This document shows, piece by piece, positions 1-11,043 of a DNA stretch of 64,000 bases. The position numbers were made by a program, and so were the translations under genes. This DNA is from Methylobacterium sp. Leaf123 (GTDB lineage Bacteria > Pseudomonadota > Alphaproteobacteria > Rhizobiales > Beijerinckiaceae): NCBI RefSeq assembly GCF_001423405.1, contig NZ_LMNS01000001.1, positions 687,384-751,383 on the forward strand, given 5' to 3'. Under the pieces are notes generated by a model. That model had not been told where the DNA came from, searched no databases, and was given only the letters and a program-made list of their open reading frames with translations. Each line of letters opens with the position of its first letter. Position 1 is the first letter of the stretch.

Positions 1-1470
1 CGGATGTCGCTGCGCGGCTCGCTCGACGTGGCGGCGCAGAACGTGGTCTCGAATGGCTGCGGCGCCTCGGTCGGGCTGGAGGCCGGCTACACGCAGGTCG
101 CTTCGGGGATCGCCTCGCGGCTCGGCATCGCCTTCGAAATGCGGCGTTCGGATCTGCGCACCCTGGTCGGCTGCGGCTCGGCAGCGGCCATCGCCGCCGC
201 GTTCGGCTCGCCGCTGACCGGTGCGTTCTACGCGTTCGAACTCATCATCGGCACCTACACCATCGCGACGCTTGCCCCTGTCGTCGTCGCGGCCCTGTGC
301 GGTAGCCTCGTGGCGCGGGCGCTCGCCCCGCAGCCGGCCCTGGTCGATGTCGGCGCCCTGGCTCTGGCCAAGAACACGGCTTTGGGGGCGGGCGACACGC
401 TGCCGTGCCTCGTCCTCGGCCTCGTCTGCGCCGTCCTGGCGGTGCTGCTGATGCGCGGCGTGACGCTGGTGGAGCAGGGCTTTCGCGCCTCGCGTCTGCC
501 CGCGCCCCTGCGGCCCGTCCTTGGCGGCCTGTGCGTCGGCGGGCTCGCGCTCGCGACCACCCCGCAGGTGCTCTCGGCCGGGCACGGCGCGCTCCACATC
601 ACCCTCGCGCCCGAGGCGGCAGCCGGGCTCGGCGCGCTGGCCGGCCTCATCGTCGCCAAGGCGGCAGCCTCCGCGATGTCGATCGGATCGGGCTTCCGCG
701 GCGGTCTGTTCTTCGCGTCGCTGTTTCTCGGGGCGCTGGTGGGCCGCCTGTTCGCCGGGCTGGCGCCGATGGTCTGGCCCGGCTTCGAGGGGTTCGGCCT
801 CGCGCCGGTCGGCTATGCCGTGATCGGCATGAGCGCTTTTGCCGTCGCCATCGTCGGCGGCCCGCTCACCATGACCTTCCTCGCCCTGGAGATGACGGGC
901 AGCTTCCCCGTGACCGGGCTCGTGCTCGCATCGGTGATCGCCTCCTCGCTCACGGTGCGGAAGACCTTCGGCTACTCCTTCGCGACGTGGCGCTTCCACT
1001 TGCGCGGCGAAAGCATCCGCAGCGCCCACGATGTCGGGTGGATGCGCTCGCTGACGGTCGGGCGGATGATGCGCAAGGACATCCGGCCGGTGCCCCTCGA
1101 TACGCCAATGGCGACGTTCCTGCGCGCGCATCCCCTCGGCTCGCCCTCGCGCGTGGTCGTGGTGGACGAGCATGATCGCTATGCCGGAATCGTCCTCGTG
1201 CCGGAGGCCCATGCGCGTGCGGCCGAGAATGGCGGCGAGACGCCGCGCCTCGCCGAGGTCGTGCGTTACCCCGGGTCGTTTCTGCTCGCCGACATGACCG
1301 TCAAACAGGCCGCCGAAGCGTTCGACGGGGCCGAGAGCGAAGAACTCGCCGTGCTGGACGATGCGAAGAGCCGCCGCGTCATCGGCTTGTTGACCGAGAG
1401 CCACACGCTGAAACGCTACAGCGAAGAGCTGGACCGGCAGCGTCGCGCCGTGCTCGGCGAAGCGGCCTGA
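1..1470 (+). CDS. ClC-family chloride channel/transporter with C-terminal CBS region (5' truncated)
   Basis: The reading frame is open at the left edge of the window, so the N-terminus is missing. About 489 residues are visible. ClC proteins move chloride, often in exchange for protons, across the inner membrane. The segment GASVGLEAGYTQ corresponds to the family's GREGPxVQ filter and keeps a glutamate at the gating position. GGLFFASLFLGA matches the later GxFxP filter helix. Several hydrophobic helices follow until about residue 320. The last 140 residues (from SLTVGRMMRK) look like a pair of CBS repeats, which bind nucleotides in other ClC proteins. The family call is firm; ion and coupling mode cannot be read from this fragment. 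Confidence 0.88.
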   Translation, partial: RMSLRGSLDVAAQNVVSNGCGASVGLEAGYTQVASGIASRLGIAFEMRRSDLRTLVGCGSAAAIAAAFGSPLTGAFYAFELIIGTYTIATLAPVVVAALCGSLVARALAPQPALVDVGALALAKNTALGAGDTLPCLVLGLVCAVLAVLLMRGVTLVEQGFRASRLPAPLRPVLGGLCVGGLALATTPQVLSAGHGALHITLAPEAAAGLGALAGLIVAKAAASAMSIGSGFRGGLFFASLFLGALVGRLFAGLAPMVWPGFEGFGLAPVGYAVIGMSAFAVAIVGGPLTMTFLALEMTGSFPVTGLVLASVIASSLTVRKTFGYSFATWRFHLRGESIRSAHDVGWMRSLTVGRMMRKDIRPVPLDTPMATFLRAHPLGSPSRVVVVDEHDRYAGIVLVPEAHARAAENGGETPRLAEVVRYPGSFLLADMTVKQAAEAFDGAESEELAVLDDAKSRRVIGLLTESHTLKRYSEELDRQRRAVLGEAA

Positions 1471-1486
1471 AGGGCGCGCCCATGCT

Positions 1487-1987
1487 ATGGATCGCCGCAT
1501 GATCCTGCGCACGCACCTCGCCGGCCTCGCCCTCGTTTTCGCCCTCGGCACGGCGGCGCAGGCGGAGTCTTGCGACGGGCTGACCGTGCGGTTGATCCGG
1601 GGAACGGGCGTCGCCTTGGCCGGGCGCAGCGGCGCAACGGTCGTGTTCCGCGCTGCGGACGCGGACCGGATGAGCCTCGACTGCGAGACGCCGCGGCGGC
1701 TCGCGTTCCGCTCGAATCGCCGTGAGCCGCCGCGCGGGTTCTTCGTGCTGATCGGGCTCGCCGCACGGACGCTGGCCGGCGCGTCGGCCGATTCTGTCGA
1801 GACGCTCGCTCTGCGTCTGCACCAGGACAGCCTGCTCACCGGCGCACCGCAGCTCGGCCGCGTCGGCGGCGTGGTCGTCCGCTGCGATCCCGGCGACCGG
1901 GCGGACGGCTTCGGGGTCGGCAGCCTGTGCCGTCTGGCGGCAGAGCGGCCCCGCCGCGGTCTTTCCCGCGCGGCGTCGCCGGGCTAG
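1487..1987 (+). CDS. Exported hypothetical protein
   Basis: A 166-residue protein that I do not recognise. The start at 1487 gives MDRRMILRTHL; a second ATG at 1499 gives a more compact signal peptide (charged start, hydrophobic LAGLALVFALGT, then AQAES as a likely signal peptidase I site). The mature part has four cysteines, enough for two disulfides, which suits a periplasmic location. It lies 16 bases after the ClC gene and ends 9 bases before kdsA, so all three may be co-transcribed. No catalytic motif was seen. Confidence 0.6.
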   Translation: MDRRMILRTHLAGLALVFALGTAAQAESCDGLTVRLIRGTGVALAGRSGATVVFRAADADRMSLDCETPRRLAFRSNRREPPRGFFVLIGLAARTLAGASADSVETLALRLHQDSLLTGAPQLGRVGGVVVRCDPGDRADGFGVGSLCRLAAERPRRGLSRAASPG

Positions 1988-1996
1988 ACGGGCGCC

Positions 1997-2845
1997 ATGC
2001 CCGAGACCGCACAGACTTCCGGTTCCGTCGTCCAGACCGGCGGCGTCGCCTTCGCCAACCATCTGCCGCTGGCGCTGATCGCCGGCCCCTGCCAGCTCGA
2101 AGGGCGAACCCACGCCCTCGAAATCGCCGCCGCTCTCAAGGAGATGGCGGCCAAGCTCGGCATCGGCCTCGTGTTCAAGTCGTCCTTCGACAAGGCCAAC
2201 CGCACCTCCGGCCGCACGGCCCGCGGCGTCGGCCTCGACGAGGCGCTTCCGGTCTTCGCCGAGATCCGCGAGAGCCTCGGGCTTCCCGTGCTCACCGACG
2301 TGCACGAGGCCGAGCAATGCGCGCGGGCGGCGCAGGCCGTCGATATCCTGCAGATCCCGGCCTTCCTCTGCCGCCAGACCGACCTTCTTCTCGCCGCCGC
2401 CGCCACGGGGCGGGCGGTCAATGTGAAGAAGGGCCAGTTCCTCGCCCCCTGGGACATGGCCCATGTCGCATCCAAGGTGACCGAGGCCGGCAACCCCAAC
2501 GTCATCGTCACCGAGCGCGGCGCCTCCTTCGGCTACAACACCCTCGTCTCCGACATGCGCTCGCTGCCGATCATGGCCCGCGTCACAGGAGGGGCTCCGG
2601 TGGTGTTCGATGCGACGCACTCGGTGCAGCAGCCGGGCGGGCAGGGCGCCACCTCCGGCGGACAGCGGGAGTTCGTCGCGGTGCTCGCCCGCGCCGCGGT
2701 GGCGGTCGGCGTGGCGGGCGTGTTCATCGAGACCCATCCCGATCCCGACCGTGCCCCCTCCGACGGGCCGAACATGGTGGCTCTCGACGATCTGCCCGCT
2801 TTGATCGAAACCCTCATGGCGTTCGATCGTCTCGCCAAGGCGTAA
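1997..2845 (+). CDS. kdsA: 3-deoxy-8-phosphooctulonate synthase (KDO-8-P synthase)
   Basis: This enzyme condenses phosphoenolpyruvate with arabinose-5-phosphate to make KDO-8-phosphate, the precursor of the inner-core sugar of lipopolysaccharide. The 282 residues match the family's usual length. Visible hallmarks are [10 protein letters not shown] near residue 30, [23 protein letters not shown] and [17 protein letters not shown]. The cysteine in AGPC, with the later His, Glu and Asp, fits the metal-dependent class rather than the metal-independent class, which has Asn at that site. Enolase, which makes one of its substrates, is encoded about 2 kb downstream, an arrangement common in alphaproteobacteria. 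Confidence 0.96.
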   Translation: MPETAQTSGSVVQTGGVAFANHLPLALIAGPCQLEGRTHALEIAAALKEMAAKLGIGLVFKSSFDKANRTSGRTARGVGLDEALPVFAEIRESLGLPVLTDVHEAEQCARAAQAVDILQIPAFLCRQTDLLLAAAATGRAVNVKKGQFLAPWDMAHVASKVTEAGNPNVIVTERGASFGYNTLVSDMRSLPIMARVTGGAPVVFDATHSVQQPGGQGATSGGQREFVAVLARAAVAVGVAGVFIETHPDPDRAPSDGPNMVALDDLPALIETLMAFDRLAKA

Positions 2846-3021
2846 GACCGACGCAAACGCAGCGGTTTCAGGTTTCATTCAGGCGCGCTGCGCGATGTTC
2901 CACTGCAATCGAGAACAAAGCGGCTCCGCGTGAGGCTCCGATCACGATCGGACCACGCGGGAACTTCCGGCAAAGCTCGGGTGTTGGACCGCCAAGACGC
3001 TTCTGGATTGGAAAGGACGCT

Positions 3022-3336
3022 ATGCGTAAGCTTGCCCTTGTGACCGCCGCCCTGATCTCCGTCGGCACGCTCACCGCAACCTCCGCCGATGCGCGCCCGT
3101 ACGGCCGCGGCTACGGCCACCATCACGGTCATTATCATGGCGGCGGCTACGGCCGGGGTGCCTATTACGGCGGCGGTCGCCGCCGCGGCATCGGCACCGG
3201 CGCGGCCGTGGGCCTCGGCATTGCCGGCCTCGCAGCCGGCGCGATTGCGGCCGGCGCGGCGCGCGACGCCTATGCCCGCGACAGCTACTACGGTCGTCCG
3301 GCCTACGGCGGCGGCTACTACGATTACGGTTACTGA
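3022..3336 (+). CDS. Small exported Gly/Tyr/His-rich protein
   Basis: A 104-residue protein starting at an ATG 4 bases after a purine-rich GGAAAGGA ribosome-binding site. Residues 1-23 form a signal peptide (MRKLALVTAALISVG... then TSADARP). The mature part starts with a His/Gly/Tyr-rich stretch (GYGHHHGHYHGGGYG), continues with a glycine-zipper-like hydrophobic segment (GAAVGLGIAGLAAGAIAAGAA) and ends with Tyr/Gly repeats. Such proteins are frequent in Hyphomicrobiales and are usually annotated as hypothetical. The His cluster could bind metal, but that is inference. A strong terminator follows. Confidence 0.72.
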   Translation: MRKLALVTAALISVGTLTATSADARPYGRGYGHHHGHYHGGGYGRGAYYGGGRRRGIGTGAAVGLGIAGLAAGAIAAGAARDAYARDSYYGRPAYGGGYYDYGY

Positions 3337-3358
3337 GGCCCGAGCCTCATCTGACGCG

Positions 3359-3389
3359 AAAAGGCGGCCGGGCAACCGGCCGCCTTTTT
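3359..3389 (+). terminator. Rho-independent terminator after the small exported protein
   Basis: A perfect 11-bp stem (AAGGCGGCCGG pairing with CCGGCCGCCTT) closes a GCAA tetraloop and is followed by a run of T. It starts 22 bases after the stop of the gene ending at 3336. Confidence 0.9.
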
Positions 3390-3514
3390 CGTGCGTGCCG
3401 TGTTTCAGATCCGCAGAGAGTTCGCCGCCGGCATGGAGCGAGAGGCACGGCTGGATTGCACCCCCATCGCCGATGCGACATCTTATCCCGCATCGCAACA
3501 GCTATGGGGGAATC

Positions 3515-4033
3515 ATGCCTGTCATCGCGGCCGTCGTCGGGGCGTTCATGACCGGGCTGATGTACTATTTCATGTACGGCAACGGGATGGCGCAGCTCGA
3601 CCACTTTCTCGGTGATCGGCGCAGCGCGAAGCTCCGGGCGAAGAGCGAGGCCGCCTTTCGGGCGGCGCCGCTGCGCGCAATTCGCGATCCGGCCGACGCG
3701 GCCGGCGTGCTGATGATGCTGGTGGCCATCGCCCGCGGCACTCCGACCCCGGAGCAGGAGGCCGCCATCGAAGCCGAGATGCGCACGATCACCGGGCCCG
3801 ACGACGACCACGGGACGCGGATGGCCTATATCCGCCACGCCGCCGCCCAGGCCGCCGACGCCAACACCGCAATCGATCACCTCGCGCCGCTTCTGCGGGA
3901 CAAGCTCGATGCTTCCGAGCGCGATGATCTCGAGCGGATGCTGGAGGCCGTCGCCATCATCCACGGCGGGCCGATCGAGGCTCAGGAACGCTTCATCGCG
4001 CGCACCGTCCGCGTACTGGCCGAGCAGCACTGA
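3515..4033 (+). CDS. TerB-like hypothetical protein with N-terminal membrane segment
   Basis: A 172-residue protein starting at ATG 3515 after GGGGG. Residues 1-22 are hydrophobic (MPVIAAVVGAFMTGLMYYFMYG) and probably anchor it in the membrane. The rest is acidic and helical: DPADAAGVLMMLVAIARGTPTP followed by EQEAAIEAEMRTITG resembles the start of TerB-like helical domains, as does the spacing of its acidic residues. The TerB resemblance is by eye only. It is convergent with queF, whose stop codon is 18 bases away. Confidence 0.65.
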   Translation: MPVIAAVVGAFMTGLMYYFMYGNGMAQLDHFLGDRRSAKLRAKSEAAFRAAPLRAIRDPADAAGVLMMLVAIARGTPTPEQEAAIEAEMRTITGPDDDHGTRMAYIRHAAAQAADANTAIDHLAPLLRDKLDASERDDLERMLEAVAIIHGGPIEAQERFIARTVRVLAEQH

Positions 4034-4051
4034 CCGCGGAGGCGCGGTCGC

Positions 4052-4513
4052 TCAGCCCCGGCCGCGATAGGGCGCGACCCCCTGGTCCGGCAGCCAAACC
4101 GATTTCAGGGGCTCACCCGTCTGCCAGAACACGTCGATCGGAATGCCGCCGCGCGGATACCAGTAGCCGCCGATGCGCAGCCAGCGCGGCTCGAGCAATT
4201 CGACGAGCCGCCGCCCGATGCCGACGGTGCAATCCTCGTGGAAAGCGCCGTGGTTGCGGAAGGCACCGAGATAGAGCTTCAGCGATTTCGACTCCACGAG
4301 CCAACGATCCGGCACGTAGTCGATCACGAGCGTCGCGAAATCCGGCTGGCCCGTCACCGGGCAGAGCGAGGTGAATTCCGGCGCGGTGAAGCGGGCGAGG
4401 TAATCGGTGTCGGCATGAGGGTTGGGCACGCGGTCGAGCTGCGCAACCTCGGGCGAGGCTGGCAGCGGCGTCTGCTGTCCGAGTTGCTTGGCGTGGGTCT
4501 CGATCGAATCCAT
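4052..4513 (-). CDS. queF: NADPH-dependent 7-cyano-7-deazaguanine reductase
   Basis: QueF reduces the nitrile of preQ0 to the amine preQ1, a late step in making the tRNA nucleoside queuosine. The protein has 153 residues, the size of the single-domain (YkvM-like) class. Catalytic Cys51 and Asp58 are visible in [13 protein letters not shown], and the NADPH-binding region [26 protein letters not shown] motif is complete (read as [10 protein letters not shown] then [10 protein letters not shown]). No other queuosine gene is nearby. The start ATG at 4513 is the only suitable one. The 291 bases between it and eno hold the promoters of both genes. Confidence 0.96.
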   Translation of the reverse strand: MDSIETHAKQLGQQTPLPASPEVAQLDRVPNPHADTDYLARFTAPEFTSLCPVTGQPDFATLVIDYVPDRWLVESKSLKLYLGAFRNHGAFHEDCTVGIGRRLVELLEPRWLRIGGYWYPRGGIPIDVFWQTGEPLKSVWLPDQGVAPYRGRG

Positions 4514-4717
4514 GGGGGCCTATACCCGGCCACACCCGTCACGACTATCGCGCCGGGTGAATGCCAGGGATTCTCCCCGATCAACCGATCCGGTCCGGGG
4601 AGCGGTCCCGGAAACTGTGTTGCCCAAAAAAATTGTGGCACCGGGCGGATTTTGTGAAACCTGTTTGACCCTTGGAGCCGGCCGGGTGCTTGCCCGTATC
4701 CCGAGGTTGGCGGATAA

Positions 4718-6094
<1,377 letters not shown>

Positions 6095-6227
6095 TCGCTC
6101 CTGAACGATCGACGCGCGGCGGGCCGGAAGGTCCGCCGCGCGTTTTCGTTTGTGGGGACCAAGGGCACGCGATCGCGCCGCGCGGAAACGCTTTCTTCAC
6201 CTTGTTCGGGCGAAGCTCCGAATTGCC

Positions 6228-6539
6228 ATGGTCATTCGTCGCCGCGTCCGCGCCATCGTCGTCCCCGCCGTCCTCTGGACGGTCTCAGCCCTCGTCGTGG
6301 GCTATTTCGTGCATCAGGCCGAGAGCGGGAGCCGCGGCCTCGAAGCCAAACGGGTCCTCAAGATCGAGGCCTACGGGCTCACCCAGGAATTGAACGCCGC
6401 CAAAGCCGAGCGCGCGACCTGGGAACACCGTGTCTCCCTGCTGCGCAGCGAGCAGATCGACCGCGATCTTCTGGAAGAGCGGGCGCGCATCGTGCTGGGC
6501 CGCGTCCATGCCAATGACCTCGTCATCATCGGTCCGTAA
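6228..6539 (+). CDS. ftsB: Septum formation initiator, FtsB/DivIC family
   Basis: A bitopic membrane protein that joins FtsL and FtsQ in the cell-division complex. From ATG 6228 the 103-residue product has a short basic cytoplasmic start, one transmembrane helix (VPAVLWTVSALVVGYFV) and a coiled coil (LTQELNAAKAERATWEHRV) in the periplasm, which is the standard layout. The conserved end DLLEERARIVLGRVHANDLVII fits the family. The open frame extends upstream to 6150, but the extra residues are not typical. Its position between eno and pdhA is the conserved alphaproteobacterial one. Confidence 0.9.
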   Translation: MVIRRRVRAIVVPAVLWTVSALVVGYFVHQAESGSRGLEAKRVLKIEAYGLTQELNAAKAERATWEHRVSLLRSEQIDRDLLEERARIVLGRVHANDLVIIGP

Positions 6540-6714
6540 ATTTTTATTTCCGCAAGACTAAACGCGATAAATATTCATTTTCACTGTCCTTGCGATTTAT
6601 CCACCGTTGCAACCGTGACGGTAACAGCATTTGATCGCTGTCAGCCCGCCCCTCGATTTCCGTAATTCGCTGCCCTAGAACCCACTGCAACAACGCGATT
6701 GCGGGAGGACACCG

Positions 6715-7764
6715 ATGGGTGCGGGCAGCGAGGCGGGGAAACCTGCGGCGGAAACAGACGCGCCGCAACATCGGCCGGCACCGAATATTCCGCAGTTCAC
6801 GAAGGACGAAGACCTTCACGCCTACCATGAGATGCTGAGCATCCGCCGCTTCGAGGAGAAGGCGGGCCAGCTCTACGGCATGGGCCTGATCGGCGGTTTC
6901 TGCCACCTCTATATCGGCCAGGAAGCCGTGGTCGTCGGCATGCAGATGGCCGGCGAGGACGGTGACCAGAACATCACCGGATATCGCGACCACGGCCACA
7001 TGCTCGCCTGCGGCATGGACCCCAAGGGCGTGATGGCCGAGTTGACCGGACGCCGCGGAGGCTATTCCCGCGGCAAGGGCGGCTCGATGCACATGTTCAG
7101 CCGCGAGAAGCAGTTCTTCGGCGGCCATGGCATCGTCGGCGCGCAGGTCTCGCTCGGCACGGGCCTCGCCTTCGCCGACGCCTACCTCAAGAACGGCAAG
7201 GTCAGCTTCACCTATATGGGTGACGGCGCGGCCAACCAGGGCCAGGTCTACGAGAGCTTCAACATGGCGGCTCTGTGGAAGCTGCCGGTAGTCTACGTGA
7301 TCGAGAACAACCGTTACGCCATGGGCACCTCGGTGGCCCGCGCCTCGGCGCAGACGGACTTCTCCAAGCGCGGCCTCTCGTTCGGCATCCCCGGCGAGCA
7401 GGTGGACGGCATGGACGTGCGCACGGTGCGCGAGGCCGCTTCCCGCGCCATCAACCACGCCCGCTCGGGCGAGGGCCCCTACATCCTCGAGATGCAGACC
7501 TACCGCTATCGCGGCCACTCGATGTCCGATCCGGCCAAGTACCGGACCAAGGACGAGGTCTCGAAGATGCGCGACGAGCACGATCCGATCGAGATGGTGC
7601 GCAAGCGCCTGCTCGAGGCGCACGGTGTGCCCGAGGCCGAGCTGAAGAGCATCGACGCCAAGGTCCGCGAGATCGTCAACGAGGCGGCGGATTTCGCGAC
7701 CCACGATCCCGAGCCCGATCCGTCGGAACTCTGGACCGACATCCTTCTCGAAGCCCGCGCCTGA
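6715..7764 (+). CDS. pdhA: Pyruvate dehydrogenase E1 component, alpha subunit
   Basis: With PdhB it forms the thiamine-diphosphate-dependent E1 that decarboxylates pyruvate. The 349-residue length is normal. The thiamine-diphosphate motif begins GDGAANQGQVYESFN and ends IENN (about residues 172-200). RGGYSRGKGGSMHMF and the phosphorylation-loop-like YRYRGHSMSDPAKYR are typical of E1-alpha. GGAGG at 6704-6708 precedes the ATG by 6 bases. About 175 AT-richer bases separate it from ftsB and probably hold its promoter. Confidence 0.97.
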   Translation: MGAGSEAGKPAAETDAPQHRPAPNIPQFTKDEDLHAYHEMLSIRRFEEKAGQLYGMGLIGGFCHLYIGQEAVVVGMQMAGEDGDQNITGYRDHGHMLACGMDPKGVMAELTGRRGGYSRGKGGSMHMFSREKQFFGGHGIVGAQVSLGTGLAFADAYLKNGKVSFTYMGDGAANQGQVYESFNMAALWKLPVVYVIENNRYAMGTSVARASAQTDFSKRGLSFGIPGEQVDGMDVRTVREAASRAINHARSGEGPYILEMQTYRYRGHSMSDPAKYRTKDEVSKMRDEHDPIEMVRKRLLEAHGVPEAELKSIDAKVREIVNEAADFATHDPEPDPSELWTDILLEARA

Positions 7765-7874
7765 ATGTGTCCCCGACACGCCCCCGAGCCGTCTCGGCCC
7801 GGGGGTTCTGAGCGACGCATTCGATAAAGAACACGCCCGACCGTCGACGCACCCGGATCGATAGAGCAGCGCAT

Positions 7875-9323
7875 ATGGCGACCGACATCCTGATGCCCGC
7901 CCTCTCTCCGACCATGGAGGAGGGGAAGCTCGCCAAATGGCTGAAAAAGGAGGGCGATCCGGTCAAGGCCGGCGACATCCTGGCCGAGATCGAAACCGAT
8001 AAGGCGACGATGGAGGTCGAGGCGATCGACGAGGGCGTCCTCGCCAAGATCCTCGTCGCGGACGGCACCGAGAACGTCGCCGTCAACACGCCGATCGCCA
8101 TCATCGCCGAAGAGGGCGAGGACGTGGCCGCGGCGGCCGCGAGCGGCGGCAAGGGCAAGCCCGACGGCGCATCCGGCGGCACGCCTGCTCCGACCCCCGA
8201 CATGCAGGCCGAGGGCATGGCCGACAAGTCGACCGCCACCGCCAAGACCGGCGACGATGCGCAGAAGGCCCCGGCCTCGCCTGCCGTCATCACCAACAAG
8301 GCGCCGGACCCGGTGATGGAGGAGTTCCCGGCCGACTCGCCGATGAAGACCACGACCGTGCGTGAAGCCCTGCGCGACGCCATGGCCGAGGAGATGCGCA
8401 AGGACGACAAGGTCCTCGTGATGGGTGAGGAGGTCGCCGAATACCAGGGCGCCTACAAGATCACGCAAGGGCTGCTTCAGGAATTCGGCGCGCGCCGCGT
8501 GGTCGATACCCCGATCACCGAGCACGGCTTTGCCGGCATCGGCGTCGGCGCGGCCTTCATGGGCCTCAAGCCCATCGTCGAGTTCATGACCTTCAACTTC
8601 GCCATGCAGGCGATCGACCACATCATCAATTCGGCGGCCAAGACGCTCTACATGTCCGGCGGCCAGCTCGGTTGCCCGATCGTGTTCCGCGGCCCCAACG
8701 GCGCGGCCGCCCGCGTCGGCGCCCAGCACAGCCACGATTACGCCGCGTGGTACTCGAACGTGCCGGGCCTCAAGGTGATCGCGCCCTACACCGCCTCCGA
8801 CGCCAAGGGCCTGCTCAAGGCGGCGATCCGCGATCCCAACCCGGTGATCTTCCTCGAGAACGAAATTCTCTACGGCCAGTCCTTCCCGGTGCCGGAGATC
8901 GAGGATTTCGTGCTGCCGATCGGCAAGGCGCGCATCCATCGCCCCGGCAAGGACGTCACCATCGTCTCCTTCTCGATCGGCATGACCTACGCGCTGAAGG
9001 CGGCTCAGGCCCTGGCCGAGGAAGGCATCGAGGCGGAGGTGATCGACCTGCGCACGATCCGCCCGATGGACAGTGCCACGGTGGTGGAATCGGTGAAGAA
9101 GACCGGTCGCTGCGTCTGCGTGGAAGAGGGCTTCCCGCAATCGGGTGTCGGCGCCGAGATCGTTGCCCGTTTGATGGTCGATGCCTTCGACTATCTCGAT
9201 GCGCCAGTCCTGCGGGTCACCGGCAAGGACGTGCCGATGCCCTACGCGGCCAACCTCGAAAAGCTCGCGCTGCCCAACGTGGCGGAAGTCATCGAGGCGG
9301 TCAAAAGCGTCTGCTACAAATAA
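7875..9323 (+). CDS. pdhB: Pyruvate dehydrogenase E1 component, beta subunit with N-terminal lipoyl domain
   Basis: The 482-residue protein is about 140 residues longer than plain E1-beta subunits. Residues 1-80 are a lipoyl domain with the lipoylated lysine at Lys43 in ETDKAT. An Ala/Pro/Lys-rich linker covers about 85-150. The E1-beta fold starts near residue 158 ([18 protein letters not shown]) and includes [18 protein letters not shown] and the transketolase C-terminal domain. Such fusions are known in alphaproteobacteria. The lipoyl domain is nearly the same as the one on E2 (PdhC), also at DNA level. Confidence 0.97.
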   Translation: MATDILMPALSPTMEEGKLAKWLKKEGDPVKAGDILAEIETDKATMEVEAIDEGVLAKILVADGTENVAVNTPIAIIAEEGEDVAAAAASGGKGKPDGASGGTPAPTPDMQAEGMADKSTATAKTGDDAQKAPASPAVITNKAPDPVMEEFPADSPMKTTTVREALRDAMAEEMRKDDKVLVMGEEVAEYQGAYKITQGLLQEFGARRVVDTPITEHGFAGIGVGAAFMGLKPIVEFMTFNFAMQAIDHIINSAAKTLYMSGGQLGCPIVFRGPNGAAARVGAQHSHDYAAWYSNVPGLKVIAPYTASDAKGLLKAAIRDPNPVIFLENEILYGQSFPVPEIEDFVLPIGKARIHRPGKDVTIVSFSIGMTYALKAAQALAEEGIEAEVIDLRTIRPMDSATVVESVKKTGRCVCVEEGFPQSGVGAEIVARLMVDAFDYLDAPVLRVTGKDVPMPYAANLEKLALPNVAEVIEAVKSVCYK

Positions 9324-9333
9324 ATACAGGTAA

Positions 9334-9612
9334 ATGTCGGAAACGTTCGAAGAACTCGAGATCCCGCCCGACGCCCTGGAACAGGGCGGGATCGAGATTG
9401 TGCGCGCTTCCATCGTCGATGGTGCCGTGAGCGTGGCGCTCCGGCGCGCCTTCGATGACCCGGCGACCTGGGGCCGCCTGCTCATCGACCTCGCGCGGCA
9501 GGCTGCCCGCGCCTACGCGATGGAAACGGACACCTCGGAGGAGGAAGCCTTCGAGCGCATCCGTGCCGGGTGGGAGGCGGAATGCCTCGACCCCAACAAC
9601 GCCCTCAACTGA
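9334..9612 (+). CDS. DUF5076-type small protein inside the pdh operon
   Basis: A 92-residue acidic protein 10 bases after pdhB and 33 bases before pdhC. It starts MSETFEELEIPPDALEQGG, with the core EIVRASIVDGAVSVALRRAFDDPATWGRLLIDLARQAARAY. I recognise it as the DUF5076 family, a small alphaproteobacterial family of unknown function often found between pdh genes. The placement suggests a role in the complex or its assembly, but no catalytic residues or cofactor motif are visible. Confidence 0.82.
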   Translation: MSETFEELEIPPDALEQGGIEIVRASIVDGAVSVALRRAFDDPATWGRLLIDLARQAARAYAMETDTSEEEAFERIRAGWEAECLDPNNALN

Positions 9613-9645
9613 CCCTCTCTTTCTAGGCCGCTCGGGAACGATACG

Positions 9646-11043
9646 ATGCCGATCAACGTCCTGATGCCCGCGCTCTCCCCGACCATGGAGAAGGGCAACC
9701 TCGCCAAGTGGCTCAAGAAGGAAGGCGACGCGATCAAGTCCGGCGACGTCATCGCCGAGATCGAGACCGACAAGGCCACCATGGAGGTCGAGGCGGTCGA
9801 TGAGGGCGTGCTCGCCAAGATCCTCGTGGCCGAAGGCACCGCCGACGTTCCCGTCAACGAGCTGATCGCACTGATCGCGGAAGAGGGCGAGGATCCGGGC
9901 AGCGTCCAGGCCCCGAAGGGTGGCGCCGAGGCGAAGACCGCCCCCGTCGAGCCGAAGGGCACGCCCGACCAGAACGCCGCCCCGGACGGCGCCCACGCCT
10001 CCTACGCCCGCGTCGATCAGGCGCCCGAAGGGGCCAAGCCGAGCGGCGCCGCGCAGCCGGCCGGCTCCGGCGATCGTGTCTTCGCTTCGCCGCTCGCGCG
10101 CCGTATCGCCAAGCAGGAAGGCGTCGATCTCTCGGCGGTGAAGGGCTCGGGTCCGCATGGCCGCGTGATCCAGCGCGACGTTCAGGCGGCGATCGAAGGC
10201 GGCACGGCGAAGGCTGGTGCGGCGGCCAAGCCCGAGGCCAAGAGCGCCCCCGTGCCCGAGAAAGCCGCGCCGAAGGCGGCCGGTGGCAGCGCGCCGGCCG
10301 GGCTCAGCCTCGATCAGGTCAAGGGCTTCTACGAGAAGGGCAGCTTCGAGGAAGTGCCGCTGGACGGCATGCGCAAGACGATCGCCAAGCGCCTCACCGA
10401 GGCGATGCAGGTCGCGCCGCACTTCTACCTCACCGTCGATTGCGAACTCGATGCGCTGATGAAGCTGCGCGAGACGCTCAACGGCTCGGCCGGCAAGGAC
10501 AAGGACGGCAAGCCGCTGTTCAAGCTCTCGGTCAACGACTTCGTCATCAAGGCGATGGGCCTCGCGCTCACCCGCGTCCCCGCCGCCAACGCCGTCTGGG
10601 CGGAAGACCGCATCCTGCGCTTCAAGCACGCCGAGGTCGGCGTCGCGGTGGCGATCGATGGCGGCCTGTTCACTCCGGTGATCCGCAAGGCCGACCAGAA
10701 GACGCTCTCCGCCATCTCCAACGAGATGAAGGATTTCGCAGGCCGGGCGCGCGCCAAGAAGCTGAAGCCGGAAGAGTACCAGGGCGGCGTCACCTCGGTG
10801 TCGAACCTCGGCATGTTCGGCATCAAGCACTTCACGGCGGTGATCAACCCGCCGCAATCGAGCATCCTCGCGGTCGGCGCCGGTGAGAAGCGCGTCGTCG
10901 TGAAGGACGGGCAGCCCACGGTGGCCCAGGTGATGACGGCGACGCTCTCCTGCGACCACCGCGTCCTCGACGGTGCGCTCGGCGCCGAGCTGATCGCAGC
11001 CTTCAAGGGGCTGATCGAGAACCCGATGGGGATGCTCGTCTAA
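9646..11043 (+). CDS. pdhC: Pyruvate dehydrogenase E2, dihydrolipoamide acetyltransferase
   Basis: The core of the complex, which passes the acetyl group from lipoyl-lysine to CoA. Domains in order: lipoyl domain 1-80 with Lys43 in ETDKAT; a flexible Ala/Pro linker; the peripheral-subunit-binding domain near 145-180 (FASPLARRIAKQEGVDLSAV then GSGPHGRVIQRD); a second linker; and the catalytic domain from about 235 to the end. The active-site motif SCDHRVLDGALGAE contains the catalytic histidine near the C-terminus. At 465 residues it has one lipoyl domain, the usual number in alphaproteobacteria. Confidence 0.97.
   Translation: MPINVLMPALSPTMEKGNLAKWLKKEGDAIKSGDVIAEIETDKATMEVEAVDEGVLAKILVAEGTADVPVNELIALIAEEGEDPGSVQAPKGGAEAKTAPVEPKGTPDQNAAPDGAHASYARVDQAPEGAKPSGAAQPAGSGDRVFASPLARRIAKQEGVDLSAVKGSGPHGRVIQRDVQAAIEGGTAKAGAAAKPEAKSAPVPEKAAPKAAGGSAPAGLSLDQVKGFYEKGSFEEVPLDGMRKTIAKRLTEAMQVAPHFYLTVDCELDALMKLRETLNGSAGKDKDGKPLFKLSVNDFVIKAMGLALTRVPAANAVWAEDRILRFKHAEVGVAVAIDGGLFTPVIRKADQKTLSAISNEMKDFAGRARAKKLKPEEYQGGVTSVSNLGMFGIKHFTAVINPPQSSILAVGAGEKRVVVKDGQPTVAQVMTATLSCDHRVLDGALGAELIAAFKGLIENPMGMLV

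Noticed and set aside
1927..3021. Long plus-strand frame running through kdsA into the small exported protein
   Set aside because: The part over kdsA is out of frame with a recognised enzyme; only the 3' end from 3022 is a real gene.
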